DNA of 64,000 nucleotides from Centropus unirufus (taxonomy: Eukaryota; Chordata; Aves; Cuculiformes; Centropidae). Below the pieces are notes generated by a model. It worked only from the letters and a program-made list of their open reading frames with translations, did not search any database and was not told the DNA's origin. A program made the position numbers and the translations under genes. The DNA is taken from positions 2,745,819 to 2,809,818 of the forward strand of contig VYZI01000083.1 of NCBI GenBank assembly GCA_013397695.1. The letters are read 5' to 3'. Each line of letters opens with the position of its first letter. Positions within the stretch are counted from its first letter, which is position 1. Of this stretch, positions 1-13,007 are shown in pieces.

Positions 1-3000
1 AGTGTGCAGAAGTTGAAGTTTACTGAGTCTTGCTCTTTCCCTCACTGCAATGAACTCCCAATCTCCTCTAGGTCCCTGATCAGGTTAAATGCTTTGAGTG
101 CAGATCCAAGCTTCGGCCCACCCACGTATGCTAATGCACATTCAGTGGTTGCTGGATTCTCTTCACCCTGAGATACTTTCCAATACCGCACATGGAGAGA
201 AAGAGACTGGCATTGGTTACATTCTCCTCAAACATAGAAGGAATAGGAGTCAGCCTGTGACTGTCAGTCCACTGTGATTTTCCTGCACAACTGCTTTAAG
301 CGTGTAGGGATAAGGCTTTTATTGCACACAAGCACTGCGACTTCACCGTACCCACATTTTCAGCTGCCCATTTCCCCAGGGGCAGGACAGTCTGCAAAGA
401 ACCAGCATTGTCCACAGGACTGTGGGACATAGAAATTGCTCCAAGAAACTCAGATCTGAAGGAGGTGCCATCACTTTAAGAGTACAATTTCACATTGTAA
501 TCTTTGGATAGATGTTAAATCACAGCCTGGTATATTGCAAGCACCAAGTAAAGATTGTGAAGCCGGCTTATAGGACCCTGAAGATATGTTTATCACAGGA
601 ATGCTGGTGGAAGCTTAATTACAGTGATACTTCTATATGCTGCTCTACTAGGCAAGCTATTTAAGCCCTTTCAATAAAGGTTTGCTGTAATGGGAACAGT
701 TCAAGCTGCAATAGCAGGTTTGCAACATAGAAAGCGTTAGAGCAGTTAATCTTATTCCTTCCCGTGCACTCATTTTAATAGTTTTTTTCTGCTGTTCTAC
801 CTATCAGTTGTCCTTATCTCCAGAGAGCACAATTGCCTTTTCTGCCATTCACAGTTAGTTATGATTTTCAGATTCAGCTTAAAGGAAGCTTCCCTCAATC
901 TAAACTCAGCCTATCTTTTCCACACACCTCATTTATCTGAGGAAACTGAAGGGCTCTTACTGAGTGCTGAGCACATGATTGTGCTGCACCCAAGCAACTC
1001 TTCTTCGCTAGGGAAAAAAGAGCTGCATCACTTCCCCGACCAAGAAGCTCAGGCAATGAAATACCCACTAGATATCTTCACAGAAATAGCCACGGGAAGG
1101 ACTAAGACAGCATGAGTGAGGGTCAGCTAGAGAAAACTTGTTGCCAGGCCTGACATCAGACAGTAGGAGGCCAAACAAAAATGAGAGGCATCTCTTCTTC
1201 AAACACAGTTTGGATTTAGTTTCAAGTTTGTTTTCCCTTCATCCTCCTTTCCCAAACTAGGAACTGCTCCCTCCATCCACTCTCTCACATACTTTTATTC
1301 TCCCTTAAACCCCAACCATTTCAAAACAAAACCTTTCCCACTTCTTCCCCAGCCTCTCTACTTGCTACACCTTTACCCACCCAAACAATTCTCAGCCACA
1401 TTTCCCTATGTTCTTCCCAAATAACCCCATGAGGTTACTACCTAAATTCATAAACCCCTATCTGCCTTAGTTTTCTACAGCTCAGCTTCATCCTAACAAC
1501 AGCAAGAGACTTCCTACAACTGAAGAACAGGCATTACAGTCTAGAGGGAAATCAAGCCCACTTTGTCTACGTAAAATTCACAAATGCCAGTGACAGCAGT
1601 ACCTACTGTAAAAGACAGAGCATCACAACGCAAATTTGACCTGCAAAGCACAGACCTATTCAGTGTCAATCAGCTTTCAGGTTCAGATTGATTCATATCC
1701 ATTAGCCAGACATGCTCTATGCCATTTGTGTACAAATGTTATTATCAGTCGTCTGCCATTTATTCTCAGTCTCTAATACCATGTTACCAAATATTAAGAC
1801 ATTTTGCTTAATACCCCCTCTAGCTACAGATTCCCTAGGATCATGATTTTCCTTATGAGTAATCCTGATTTTCATGTAACAGCCCAATGATCTGACAAAT
1901 AATTGTGGATTATTTGCTCAAGTGACTGCTTATTTTTCAATGAAACACATGATGATGATTGTACACCTGTATTTGTCTAGGCAATAAAGAAGGTTGGATC
2001 ACTCCAGTTTTTCTTAACTTAGCAAAACGCAGTAAAACGCATTATTTGCATAACGTTTTTACATTGTCTTGGGTCTCATTACATCAGGGGGTTTTCCATT
2101 AGATATTAATGCCATTCAATCGAATGTATTTAATTTTCATCAACAGAAAACTTAGGTAAGAACTTCTGAGTGAATTTACCAGGCTTGGCTGTCTTTATTT
2201 AACAAACCTTGAAACACTAAATGGCAAGCACAAAGATATGCTTTTACTGCACCTTCTGTAAGCTTCTAAAGCCACGTGTGAGCCCACCTAAATAATGGCA
2301 GTGACATGCCCAGTTCCCCTGGGTTTCCCTCTCTCTCACTCCCGTTTCATCCAAGCAAGATTACAAGACCTTCTAGGGAAGCCTCCTGCAGTTCCCAAAT
2401 CCAAGGTCATGTACAGCCTGCCTAAAAGCCACTTCACGAAAGATGCACTTTGCAAACAATATCTTCACAGCAACACTAATCCCTTTCCATCAATAAAAGG
2501 AGTGCTCTTCTTTATACTCCCTCATCCCAGAGCTCCTGCCTCACAGGCTTATCTCTGCAGTCATTTAAATGCAGCTGGACATTGGTTTCTACTCAGTGTA
2601 AGATCTACATCAAGGCTCTCACACAGGGCAGCTAAAGAGAAAAGAAAGCATGTACAAAAAAACCTAAGTGGGTGGGACACATTTTCATTTTGTTGTCAGT
2701 TCATATTGTCAGAAACAAAATGATTTTGAAAGTAATAGAAGATCAGTGTAATAACACTGTCCTCAGCGTGGCTTTGAAATCCTTTTATGGGAGCCTCACT
2801 GGTAAAACACATATATAATTACAACTGAGGCTGTATTTAGCTCCAGACTAAACACCATCACAAGGCATTGTGTTAAATAATGCATTTCCCTAGTGCTTTT
2901 TACTGACTATGTGATTGTTTCATACATTAAATTTATTGTTTTGTTAATATTCACTTCACAGCCAACATGCATACACTCTTGAGGGTTCCAGTGAAGCAGG

Positions 3001-6000
3001 AAGGATCTGCACCCTGAGAAGCGATCATTCCTTTCAATGGAAAGATTTACTAGCCATTTGGTTTTGGTCTTGACTCTTACTTCAGTAATAAAATGTCTTC
3101 CTTTTGGCATAGATAATACTACAAAGATTGACATGCAATTTATTTAGTACATAGCAAGCATCAAATTCAACCACTGTATAAATAACTTGCATACACAACA
3201 GGATTTACACTCTTTGTGCGCCCCTTAAACTTTCTGTGTAATGACGGGTTGAGCGCAGGTAACATTCAAATAACAAAATGGGTTACTGAGTGGGTTTTTT
3301 GGCACAGGCAGGGAATACCACTGGGTAATTCTTGATTAGCTTGAAAATCAGCAGTTTAAACTACAGTTTCATTCAGTTTTTTTCTCTTTATGCTCACATT
3401 CTCAAACAGAGGTGACCACCAGCGGAACAGAAAAAGATGCTGCCTGGGGACGTTGACCAATGGCGTCACTCACAAGCCTTCACTCAGCTGTGCAGCTGCA
3501 GCCACACCAGGGCACACAGCCTGGGGAAATTCCAGGGGGGGGCAATGGGAAGAGAAGACAGAATGGAAAGAATTTCTGTCCACATCCTTCACATCTCGGC
3601 TGCAGGAGTTTTTTTGTTCTGCAGTGACCATTATGCTGCCAAGACCAAAGGCCTCTGAGACGTACAATAGCTGAACTATTATTAGTGGTAGTGGAAAACC
3701 TAAAATTAAGGAGAAGATACAGGATCTGCCCCCATCACTTTTCCTCACTGCCAAGCTTCTTCTGTTCGGAAGAGATGCAGGTAAGGCATTGGGATCAAAT
3801 TCATGCTACAGAATAGAAAGACATCAATAAATGCCATAGTACTGATGCCTTATGCTCCCAGTCACTTCAATACTGGATCACATCCTTGTTTCTGACACCA
3901 GATCATCTGAAAGAAAAAACAGAGGCAGCTGGGACAACAGCTTCTTTTCCCCTAGTGCACTTGCTGCCTTTGTGGTGTAGCAGATCTGAAAATCTAACTG
4001 CTGGAGCACACAGAAAAAAAAAAAAATCACCTACTCCAAAATTCCAGAAGTGAAGTAATCCCTAAACAAAGCATGGCAACAGTGCTGAAGCCTGAAACCT
4101 GTTACTTCAGGCTGACCACTTCACTTTTGGCATTTCACAGATGCTCACCTTGTCACACTTTGTAGACCTGTGCTCCCTTGGCACCTGTTGTTTTGTAGGA
4201 CCTCTGAAACACTGTAGAGTTGGAGCAGACGGACACTGAGGTCAGAATCTGCATGTGATAATTAGACGACAGCTAGTTACTGATAAGAGCTTTCAATAGT
4301 CTGAATAAAGGAGTCCCTCAAAAAAAACCAACCTATTCCTAACAATGAAGTACAAAGCATGTGCTGAAATTAAAAACAAACAAACAGAACGTTGACTTAC
4401 AATCTAGCAACCAAAAAGCAATAAACCCCACGAAACCTGGTTGCCCTTTGCTTTCATTGGCCTCTGTTTGAAAGTCAGTACATTTTCAGCTAAGCTTGGA
4501 GCACATCTGGATTAATTCCAAAGCCGTGCTCATCTGTCCACCTTGTAATGTAAAGTAACGAGAGCAGGAGTGGCAGAGACACAGCTCAGGGTCATGTGTT
4601 CCTACCATTTTTTCTGTAGGACTCTTTGAGAGAAGTCAATTATCCTTCTAAGACCTAAGGAAAACAAAACTGTCCTTCATGAGTACAAGTCAGTACCTCA
4701 AGAAGCCCGTGGCTTCCTTCCCTTTCAATTCCGTTCTGTTTTCTCTACTGACACTCAATCACAATTTCCCCCTTCAGGCAGTAGCCAGTTGTAGCAGCTT
4801 CTGCTCACCTGTAGCTCAGAGGGCTAATTCACAACTGCTCCTTTACAATTTTACCCACAATTTTGAAACAACCTTGTTTTGTCAAAAGGATACACAAAGG
4901 CGAGAAATGGATGCAGCTGATCTCTTAAATGTGGTCTCACTCACCGGCCCTTGAAGGGCTGCAGCAACCCAGTTCATCCGATTGCTTTTTGCCATCTGTT
5001 TAACAGTTTGTACCACGTAATTTTTGCTCTTTTCACTGCATTAAACCCTATGCCCAAGCTGTCAGAGACAAAAGTTTAGAATAAACCCCAGTACAACCTT
5101 TTTGTATTGTAAAACCCTCAGAGTTCATTCCTGTTTCTCTGCTTTGCTCTCTTCCTTTTGTCCCTGCACTCGCCTTACATCTCTCTGCAAATGAACTGCC
5201 TGTGCCACTGAACTCCCCTGGTTTCCCACCTCTCCAAAGCGTTTATCACCGTGCTGCTCTTCCCTAGCAAGTGAACTTCTCTGCTCCTGAGGTTTTAAAT
5301 TAATTGCCAGTTTGCTTATCCTGCTGCACTGGTATTTCCAGAGGTTAGAACTATTTAATAGAAGAATATGTTACATCCTCACATCAACCATTAATAGGTG
5401 TGACTTCATCAGTGGTGCCTCTCTGCTAAGATATAGGGAGAAACACAACCTCGAGCATGCTGGGACTTTTTTTCAATCCCTTTTACATGAAATCTGGTTG
5501 CATTTGAGCTACCCTCTGTGCAAGTTCTTCTTTGTCGCTGGTTTCTGCTTCTCATAGCAGCTCCATGCAGGCAGGAGCCTCACCATTACACACAACCACG
5601 AACTACTGCCAGGGCCTTATTTTCCCCTCACTTTTGCAGGCACAGCAATAGTGAAACTGGGTCCGAGTTGAGCCGAGTGTACGTCCCCCAGCCCTGTGAT
5701 CTCCAGTCTGCATCCCTTCCTTACTATTATGAAAAACATTCACGGTTCCAGTGAGGAACTTTACACCTGTGTATATTTATAAATTTTTTACCACCTTCCA
5801 GATGGCCTACAGATTTACAAATACTTCATAAATAAAATAGTAATAAAATTGAGATACTGGTGTGTACATTTATTGCAAAACACAAAAGACAATGAATTAC
5901 AGGGTTTGTACTTCACCAAGGCACACTAAGAACTTCTTGCTAGTACACAACAGTTCCAGAAAGACAAAATCAATTTGGGGTCACACACATATTTCTTTTT

Positions 6001-7050
6001 GCTGCCATAGTGGCCTTTTCTCACTTGTACTTTTGTTGTAGGTTAACAAGCACATTTCTACGCTCCTATATGCTGCCCGCACTGACAATACTGTACAGCA
6101 TGCCTTTTTCCCCAGGGCCTCTCTATCAAAAGCCTCTTTTAAAAAGATCACTGACAGTAAATGACAATACTTTAGTGTCCATCTGTGAAAAGCAAAAAGA
6201 AGGGAATCATAAAACTCCCAACCACCACGGGGGTTACACCAACCAACAATCATGTCAACAGCCAATAAACCCAGTCTGTAATATGAAGCTTCCTTTCACA
6301 TCACTTTCCTTACAACATGCAATGTACACAAGTGGGGCTCTAAGCCCCAGCCAAGTTCTGACCACAACAGACACAGCCTCTGCTTCAAGGAACCAGCTCT
6401 CACATCTGGTCCCCCCACACACAGGATGTGCCCCACCTTAGGTATGGGCACTGGTATTTTATGGGACTACAAGTGGATCTGACCATCCAAACACAAGATC
6501 TGCAGCACTGAGCACTACACTTTTGTCAAAGAGTGGACCTACAACACATAAAACGGTTTGTAATATTCTGACATGCAGAATTAATATTCCAACTGGTGGT
6601 AGGGGTGTTACCTCATTTTAAATGCTGTGTATTACATATTCCAGTATTTATTTCTCAATATTTGCATATGTTTTAGTTATTTATCTCCAGGGACACACAT
6701 GTTATTGTCTGCCAGTACTCCACTGCACATCTTTAATTCCAAAAGTACCATTAGAATTTATGATAAATTCTTACAAGGATTCATAGAAATAAACACTGAG
6801 ACTCTGACTCTGTCAGATGCTTTAAGGTCCTTGAAAGGTCAACACAAAATAAATTGCATAATTAACTATGAAGTTAATTAAGGAGCCACAGAATGAGGGA
6901 GAAGAACAGTGAGGTCAAATTTTCCTGCTACATCCTGAGACATTAACTCAGTTGCCATCAGGAAGACAGAAATCACAGTTAGGGGAAATAGTATTGGCTT
7001 TTCAATAATAATCTTGGACCAAATTATTTCTTAGTACACACATGCTATGT

Positions 7051-7057
7051 ACACACA

Positions 7058-7098
<41 letters not shown>
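7051..7098. repeat. (CA)n microsatellite
   Basis: About 48 bases of alternating A and C, with one AA interruption near the left end. It lies in the gene-free 5' flank. Confidence 0.95.
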
Positions 7099-7100
<2 letters not shown>

Positions 7101-8566
7101 GGCAATGACGGAATCATTCACCATTCTCCTCAAAAGCTTGCAAGCAGATGAATACCTAAGAAACTAAAGCTGGCTCTATTCCAAAGTCTAAGAGTATCTT
7201 TTATTCTATAGAAGGAGACAGTTGGTAGCTTTAAAAATCAGAAAAATAGCTTGTGAGTATGTGGATGTGACATAAAATTCCTGCAGACTATTTTCTTGAT
7301 GTGGCAGCTACAGAAACAGAGCAAAGAGCCTCTTCCTCATAGATCTCATTTCTTTACATGACATAGAAAAGAACGCAGCTTTGGCCTTTGGGCCTTGGTG
7401 CTGCTCGGCAATGGCTTTTATTGATATGCTTCACCGGCATTATAACTTGAAAATATTTTTTCCTCTTGGCAGATTTTATGCCTAAAGACCTAAAAATCAC
7501 TTGACTTAAATATCTAGAAATATTTCTCAAAATAAATGTACTTGTCCTATAGATGCCTGCTGAAAAAAAAAAAAAAGCTGACCAGTAAATATATATTTAA
7601 AATAGCTTTTAGCACAGGGGAATTCCCGTTCACTAGTAACTCTACTATATGTCCAAACTCAAAAAATCTTTAGGATTTTGCTGTGAATTCATTTTACTTT
7701 GATTATGTTAAAATCTGTGCTGAAAAATTGCTAACCTGAAAACTATCTTCACCCTAGGATTTCTTAGAAATGTGATTTAGTGAGCATTAAATTAAAAAAA
7801 AAAAAAAGTAAAAACCTAACCACTCATTCTAAGTCGTCAGGAATTCCATTCACAACAGATCCCAAAACCGTAACTGATTTCATTGCTTCCCATTAGCCCT
7901 GCTTGAAAGACAGCAGAAAAATGGAAAAGAAAAAAAAAGACAACAGTGAAAATTAAGAAAGTAAAATGTGGGTACTGGTATACTGGTACAAGAAATCCAA
8001 AAGCACCGCATGAAGAGTGGCCTGAGCAAAGGGAATTAGACCGCATTTGTGCTAAAATCCAAGCTACTGCATGCATTTAATATCTGAGATTCTCCTGCTT
8101 GAAATAAAGTAAAACCCTTGGCCACATGAGGTCGACCTCACTCAGTATAGTCACTGCCAGGGAAATGATCTCTCGTGTAAGGCAAACAGGAGCTGCCTTG
8201 AACCTGAAGTCAGCCAGAACTGCTCCTCTTCAAATTCAGCAGCGAGGGGCCTCATCAATTCTAAGGGCAGTACTTAACATCAAACAACCTATACTGCAGC
8301 CACATCCAAAAATACATGTTGCCTATAGTCATGATACTGAAATGTATACGGGTTTTTACTTCCAGAAAAGGGCTCGGTGTAAAACCACTACTTGAACAGA
8401 AAAAAAGGCTTTCCAAACCACTCTTCAGCAGAGGCTCTGTTATCGAAGTAGATTCCAATACAAACGCAATGTGCCTCTCAGAGGAGTAACACACACACAA
8501 TGCCTGCCTTGATCCATGCCTTCTGCCTACCGCTGGATTATAGCCCTCAATCCAGCACCTGAAGAA

Positions 8567-9025
8567 CCACATCTGGAGCACCACAGGCACCCCAGGACAG
8601 GACAGTGCCACACTGGGGCGAGCCCAGCAGGGGGTTACCCGGCTGACTGGGGGACGGGCAGCCCTGTACAGGGAAAATCCGGGCATATCAGGTTGTTCAG
8701 CCTGGACAAGGCCTAGGGGGACCTCATTGCTGCCTTCAGCAACATATCAGGAGGATACAGAGAAGAGGGACACATGCTCTCCAGAAACACAATGTGAGGA
8801 GGCAGCAGCTACAGGTTACAAACAGGGAACATAAGGAAAAAATCCACCATCGGGTAGTTAGCATGGCAGTAGGGGCAAGAAAGTTTTAAGTCTCTCACCT
8901 CGGAGATATCCATGACTAAACTGGACAAGGTGGTGGACAACCTCCTCTAACTACATCTGCTTTAAGTCAGAGGATGAACAAGGTGGTCCTCCAGAAGCCC
9001 CTTCAAATCTACACCAACATCAATA
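8567..9025 (+). mobile_element. CR1 LINE 3' fragment, forward orientation
   Basis: The sequence follows the CR1 3' region. A segment reading GTTGTTCAGCCTGGACAAGG is followed by a GGGGACCTCATTGCTGCC-like block. The distal part reads ACTGGACAAGGTGGTGGACAACC and then a CAGAAGCCCCTTCAAATC-like end. It is diverged and truncated at its 5' end. The left boundary is approximate, and open frames inside it are remnants rather than genes. Confidence 0.75.
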
Positions 9026-9074
9026 GGGAAAATCTTCAACTGAATGATGGGAGCAAGGACAGCAAACATTAATT

Positions 9075-9297
9075 CATAGAATCATAGAGTCATTAGGGTC
9101 AGAAAAGACCTCTACACTCATCTGGCCCAAATGTCAGCCCAGCACCACCCATGCCTGCTGAACCATGTCCCAAAGATACACGTCTGCATACTTTCGGAAT
9201 CCCTCCAGGAATGGAGACTCAACCACTGCCCTGGGCAGCCTCTGTCAGTGCTTCACCACTCTGCAAGTAAAGAAATTTTTCCTAATATGCAATCTAA
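9075..9297 (-). mobile_element. CR1 LINE 3' fragment, reverse orientation
   Basis: It starts with ATAGAATCATAGAGTCATTA, the reverse complement of the CR1 3' terminal ATTCTATGATTCT repeat. Typical reverse CR1 blocks follow, including GGAATGGAGACTCAACCACTG, GCCCTGGGCAGCC and CAGTGCTTCACCACTCT. It lies tail-to-tail with the forward copy just to the left. Confidence 0.9.
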
Positions 9298-9682
9298 GGG
9301 CACAATCTAATTAGTGCACAAATTTATGCATGCAAGTATCACTGGTGCACCATTTTTTAATGGAACATTATGTTAAAAATATCTGAAAAACATTTTCAAA
9401 ATTTGTGAGGCTTTTCACAGAAATGAAGCTGAAAATTAAAGTTCAGCATTAAGACTCTCCACCAAAAAAAACAGAAACAAAACAGTCTTTTCCTGTATTT
9501 TAAGTACATTTTTGAAAAAGCAAAATGAACATCTGCAGGGTTTTTTTCAAAAGAGAATAATTTGAAAAAAATTCCCTCAAAGGATTCTTTTTATTGCATT
9601 CCAGAATGCAGCAAGCTGTGAAAAGATGAGATGCTTCATATCAAATTCCACTCCCTCTTTTCCTGATCTCTTCTGTTTTCAG

Positions 9683-9753
9683 CACATTTATGCAGCTTGG
9701 TCCACCATATGGTGGGAACTCCAACAAGGTAGCTCCAAGCCCAGGGCCCAGGG
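9683..9753 (+). other. Exon-like segment, function unknown
   Basis: A pyrimidine-rich acceptor (CTTCTGTTTTCAG) is followed by an open segment and a donor-like GGGTAAGT about 70 bases later. It sits at the left edge of a GC-richer island (9680-9920) in an AT-rich background. The open frame runs on past the donor to about 10018. I do not recognise the encoded sequence. It lies upstream of the CpG island, so it could be an exon of an alternative or unrelated transcript, or chance. Confidence 0.15.
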
Positions 9754-11369
9754 TAAGTGGCTTGCCAAGATGTGGCAGAGCGCTGGGAATGCCCAGCCCT
9801 GCAGGCGCTGCTGGCCTAGTGCAGGTCCGGGCCAGCTGAGCCGCGTGAGCCTGGCCAAGACATGGAAAGGCAAACCTGTTTGCATGCGTGTGGTGAAGCG
9901 GCTCCTAAAGCAGCTCGTGCTGATGAAAGCTCACTGCTACCAGATCAATGCTATCCTCACCGACAAGGCACTATATTTTCTACACAGAAAATTCTTGCCT
10001 GTTGCCATAAACAAGTATTAATTAACTCTGCTCATCCTGAGGCATTTTATCTAAGACTAATTGCATGATCCAGCTGACAGGGATTTGATTACCACCTTCT
10101 CCTTAAAACAAGAGATGTGATGAACAGTATCCCCCAAATGTCTTGTTACAAAAATTCACCAACGAAAATAGAACTCATTATAGCAATAAAATTTACTTTG
10201 CCTTACAAAAGAATTAGCTGTCACAAGAAGTCCAGGTGGGTAGCACAGCAACTACCACGCTTGAGCATCAGTTCAGCACTGCGCTCCAAGCACCTGAAAT
10301 GAAGCCACAGGAGACAGAAAGCTGGGCTGAGAGCTGTCACTTCAGCAGACGGCACTGACGATACACTTTTATAATGAAGTCCCTAGAATGAAGAAAATGT
10401 AAAATCATCCAAGAATAAAATTATCTGTCTCCAGCAAGGGTTTCTCACTCATTTCCACTTATCAGTAAATTGGGAAACATTCACTGAGGATGCAACTTGA
10501 TATAGCTCCATGCACAAGGAATGCCATTCTGAACTCCACCTAAATGTACTTGAGCTCCTTGTAGCTAATGACTGGGAAAAAACTTTCTCAAGAAAGTGAC
10601 AGAGTTCAGACTGGACACAGAGGCCATAAACAACCAGAGAGAGATGCTGCTTTGATCCTCCTTGGTTTGTGATGCTATGAGAAAGACAAGATAACCCAAA
10701 TAGACAGGAGCAGTGGAAATCTTGAATATTTTTTTATTATTGTTCCAGCTCTCCCAAATGCAGGCCATAAGCAAACTCCTCTGTAATAAATCATTCATTT
10801 GTGGAAAGTTTTCTTCAATACAAATCTATTTTAGCAAAGCAGAACAACAGATACAGCAAAAGGAAAAAATAATAATGTAAACCACCCATAATATCACCCT
10901 GACACAACACATCCCTGTTGAGGTACTGCACAAAGTGTGCCAACAAGTCTGGCCTGAATTCCACAGCACAGCCAGGTTTCACTTAGGTGCACAACTGAAG
11001 GAGAAAAACAAAAAGCTGGACAGCATAAAAGGGTAAAAATGTGCTTCTGATGCAGACTTGGGAGTTAGTGAGGTGAGCACCAATACGTACCAACACAGTT
11101 ACTGCAAACTGTGAGGGTGTTTCTGCCAACTTTGATAGATCGTAGGTTGTGCTTTGTGTTGTCTGACCCAGAAACAAATGCTTTCTCTCAGAAATAGCTG
11201 CAATTCCTACTGGAGATACAGGACAAGTCTGTCACAAAAAGGGGTCTAAAGTCAAGTTTAAATAGGGTTGTTTCGTATTTTTTTTTTCAGAATTGCCAAA
11301 CACTGAGCAATTCCCTTGCATCCAAAGGCAGTTACTAAGATCTCTCTATTTGCCACAGTTTGTCAGCTT

Positions 11370-11396
11370 TTGTAGTTGTCAATTGTACAACTACAA
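11370..11396. repeat. Perfect 10-bp inverted repeat, 7-base loop
   Basis: The left arm TTGTAGTTGT and right arm ACAACTACAA are exact reverse complements around CAATTGT. It lies about 450 bases upstream of the CpG island. No associated element is recognised. Confidence 0.8.
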
Positions 11397-11819
11397 TTGT
11401 AATTATTGTAAATGCAGATTTTTCAGTCAAACATAAGACTCCAAGGCTGTTAATATTAATAATACTATGGCTAAATATAATGTGTCATTTGGGAAGGATG
11501 TCATCACCAAATTTTGTATAAGTGCTAAACATTAGAAATTCCTGAAATGGAAGAAATTAATCATAAAGTAACTTTTGGAGAAGTATTTTGAGCAATCTAA
11601 TGGTAGAGATGTGTTAATTGAGAACCAAGGTACTACAGCTCTGGCAAAAGGCACAGAGTTCCCGAGCCCTAAGGAAACATAAATGTCCAGTAACCACGAC
11701 AGCAGGAAGCTCTTTACAGAAAAGCCGGAGTTCACAAGCTTCCCATCCACTCCACATTTCGTGATAACTCGAAATCCACCTCTACTGAAGCGAAGAGAAA
11801 GGAAACAGCGCAGATGTTA

Positions 11820-12560
11820 GTGGCAGAGCTGTTCCAGACCGCAGAGCCGCCGCGGGGCAGGGGAGTTAAGGCAGGTGCCTGTGCCGCCCTGGAGCAGCCA
11901 GCCTTTTCCCGACCCACAAGGGACCGCAGTGGGAGCACTGCCCACCGCCCGTCGGGGCAAAGTGTGCACGAGAGAAAGAACTGCCGGCATAACTTGATTC
12001 CTAAGCAAATCCGAACTGCTGGCAGGACATGCCAAAAACAAAAGGCCTGACTTCCTCCGTTCTTTACCCAGGGAGCGCACGCCGCGCTTTCCTCACGGCT
12101 GAGCACCGTGGGCTGGCAGTGCCCCTCCTCCCGCGGCCGCAGCCCCGGCATTTCCCCCCGGGAGCCGGTAACGAGCGCGGCTTTGGCTCCCGGCGGCCGC
12201 AGCTGCCCGCCTCCCCCTGCTGCCCGCCCAGGAGCCGGGCCGCGCGGGGCTCCCGGGGGCGCCCTCCGCCCGGAGCCCGATGCGGGCAGGGGGAGCCGGG
12301 CCCGGCCCCCGCGGGGCGGGGGTCACCGCCCATGGGCGCCGGAGGAGGAGCCGCGGCGCACGGACCGCACGGCCGCCGCGCTGCGCTGGGGTAAGGCTGG
12401 CGGGGCGCTCGGGAACCCGCTCCTCGAGCCGGGATGCGGGGAGGGGGAGGCTGCTGCCGCCCGACACGCGCGGGAGCCCGGCTGCCGGCAGGGCTAAATC
12501 CGGGCGCGTGGGGTGTCGCCGGCAAAGCCCCGTGCGCTGGGGGGAGGATGTGCATCCCAT
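11820..12560 (+). promoter_or_regulatory. CpG island, likely promoter of the BEAN1-like gene
   Basis: The sequence switches abruptly from AT-rich to very GC- and CpG-rich, most densely between about 12100 and 12500. A GC box, GGGGCGGGG, lies near 12312-12320. No TATA box is evident. A strong splice donor (GGGGTAAGG) at 12391 lies inside the island, so transcription is inferred to run rightward. The long open frames here on both strands, up to about 215 codons, are what high GC content produces by chance. The transcription start cannot be fixed from sequence. Confidence 0.75.
12381..12390 (+). CDS. BEAN1-like: BEAN1-like exon 1, putative coding end with CTG start
   Basis: Exon 1 ends at a strong donor (GGG|GTAAGG) at 12390. 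Exon 2 needs one carried base, so the matching frame here is CTG CGC TGG G. That frame is open back to a TGA at 12048 but contains no ATG. The CTG at 12381 lies in GCCGCCGCG-CTG-C, a GCC-rich context with G at -3. Reading from it gives a short start that continues into the hydrophobic exon 2 segment, as a signal peptide would. Two ATGs in other frames (12280, 12332) would give overlapping upstream frames. The alternatives are that exon 1 is wholly untranslated, or that another first exon supplies the ATG. Confidence 0.3.
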
Positions 12561-13007
12561 TCCAACACAAGTTGGCTCCAGCCCGGTGTGACACACAGGC
12601 AGAGGCCTCCTGCATCCCAGATGCGCCCACACTGGGAGCAGTCCTTGTGTTCCCCAGGGCTGGGTGCCTGCTCCAGGGGCTGGGGAATGGCTTACCAACA
12701 ACAGTTAGCATATTTATATAACACAGGGCTGTTTATACGGGGCGGGGGGGTGATTCTAAGAGGCATTAAAGTGCTATGCAACATCATCTCCTGAGCTGGA
12801 GTGCTTCCTGGAGGTGCAGAGTGCACACTTGTTTGGATCTTTCACCCCCATTCACGCTCAGGCTGTGTGTACATTCAGGCTGACACGCGTAATCCTGCCC
12901 AGAGTGGGTGCGCGCTGACAGCACCGAGTGTCTGCAACTGGCATCTGGCTGCAAAACAAAAAACAAACTGCTATTAAGGACCTTGTTTTCCATTTTTCCC
13001 TCCTCAG
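12391..13007 (+). other. Intron 1 of the BEAN1-like gene
   Basis: It begins GTAAGG inside the CpG island and ends in TTTTTCCCTCCTCAG. It is short (617 bases) and drops in GC content towards its 3' end. Open frames in its first third are products of GC richness. I see no repeat in it. Confidence 0.55.

Larger units (their letters stand above)
1..11800. other. 5' flanking intergenic DNA, no gene recognised
   Basis: This AT-rich stretch contains only short open frames on both strands. None has recognisable domains, and none forms a phase-consistent splice chain. The longest, about 142 codons at 2295-2723, resembles no family I know. Within it I see a CA microsatellite, two CR1 fragments near 8.6-9.3 kb, several short A or T runs, and a perfect inverted repeat at 11370-11396. 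Untranslated or long non-coding exons cannot be excluded from sequence alone. Confidence 0.6.

Noticed and set aside
2295..2723. 142-codon open frame in the 5' flank
   Set aside because: No recognisable family, no splice context and ordinary composition; most likely chance.
6010..6441. 143-codon open frame
   Set aside because: No domain, no splice-site partners, and an overlapping frame on the other strand; treated as chance.
12064..12711. Long minus-strand open frame (about 215 codons) across the CpG island
   Set aside because: GC-rich DNA lacks stop codons by composition. All frames here are open, and the peptide is Pro/Ala/Gly/Arg-rich with no domain.
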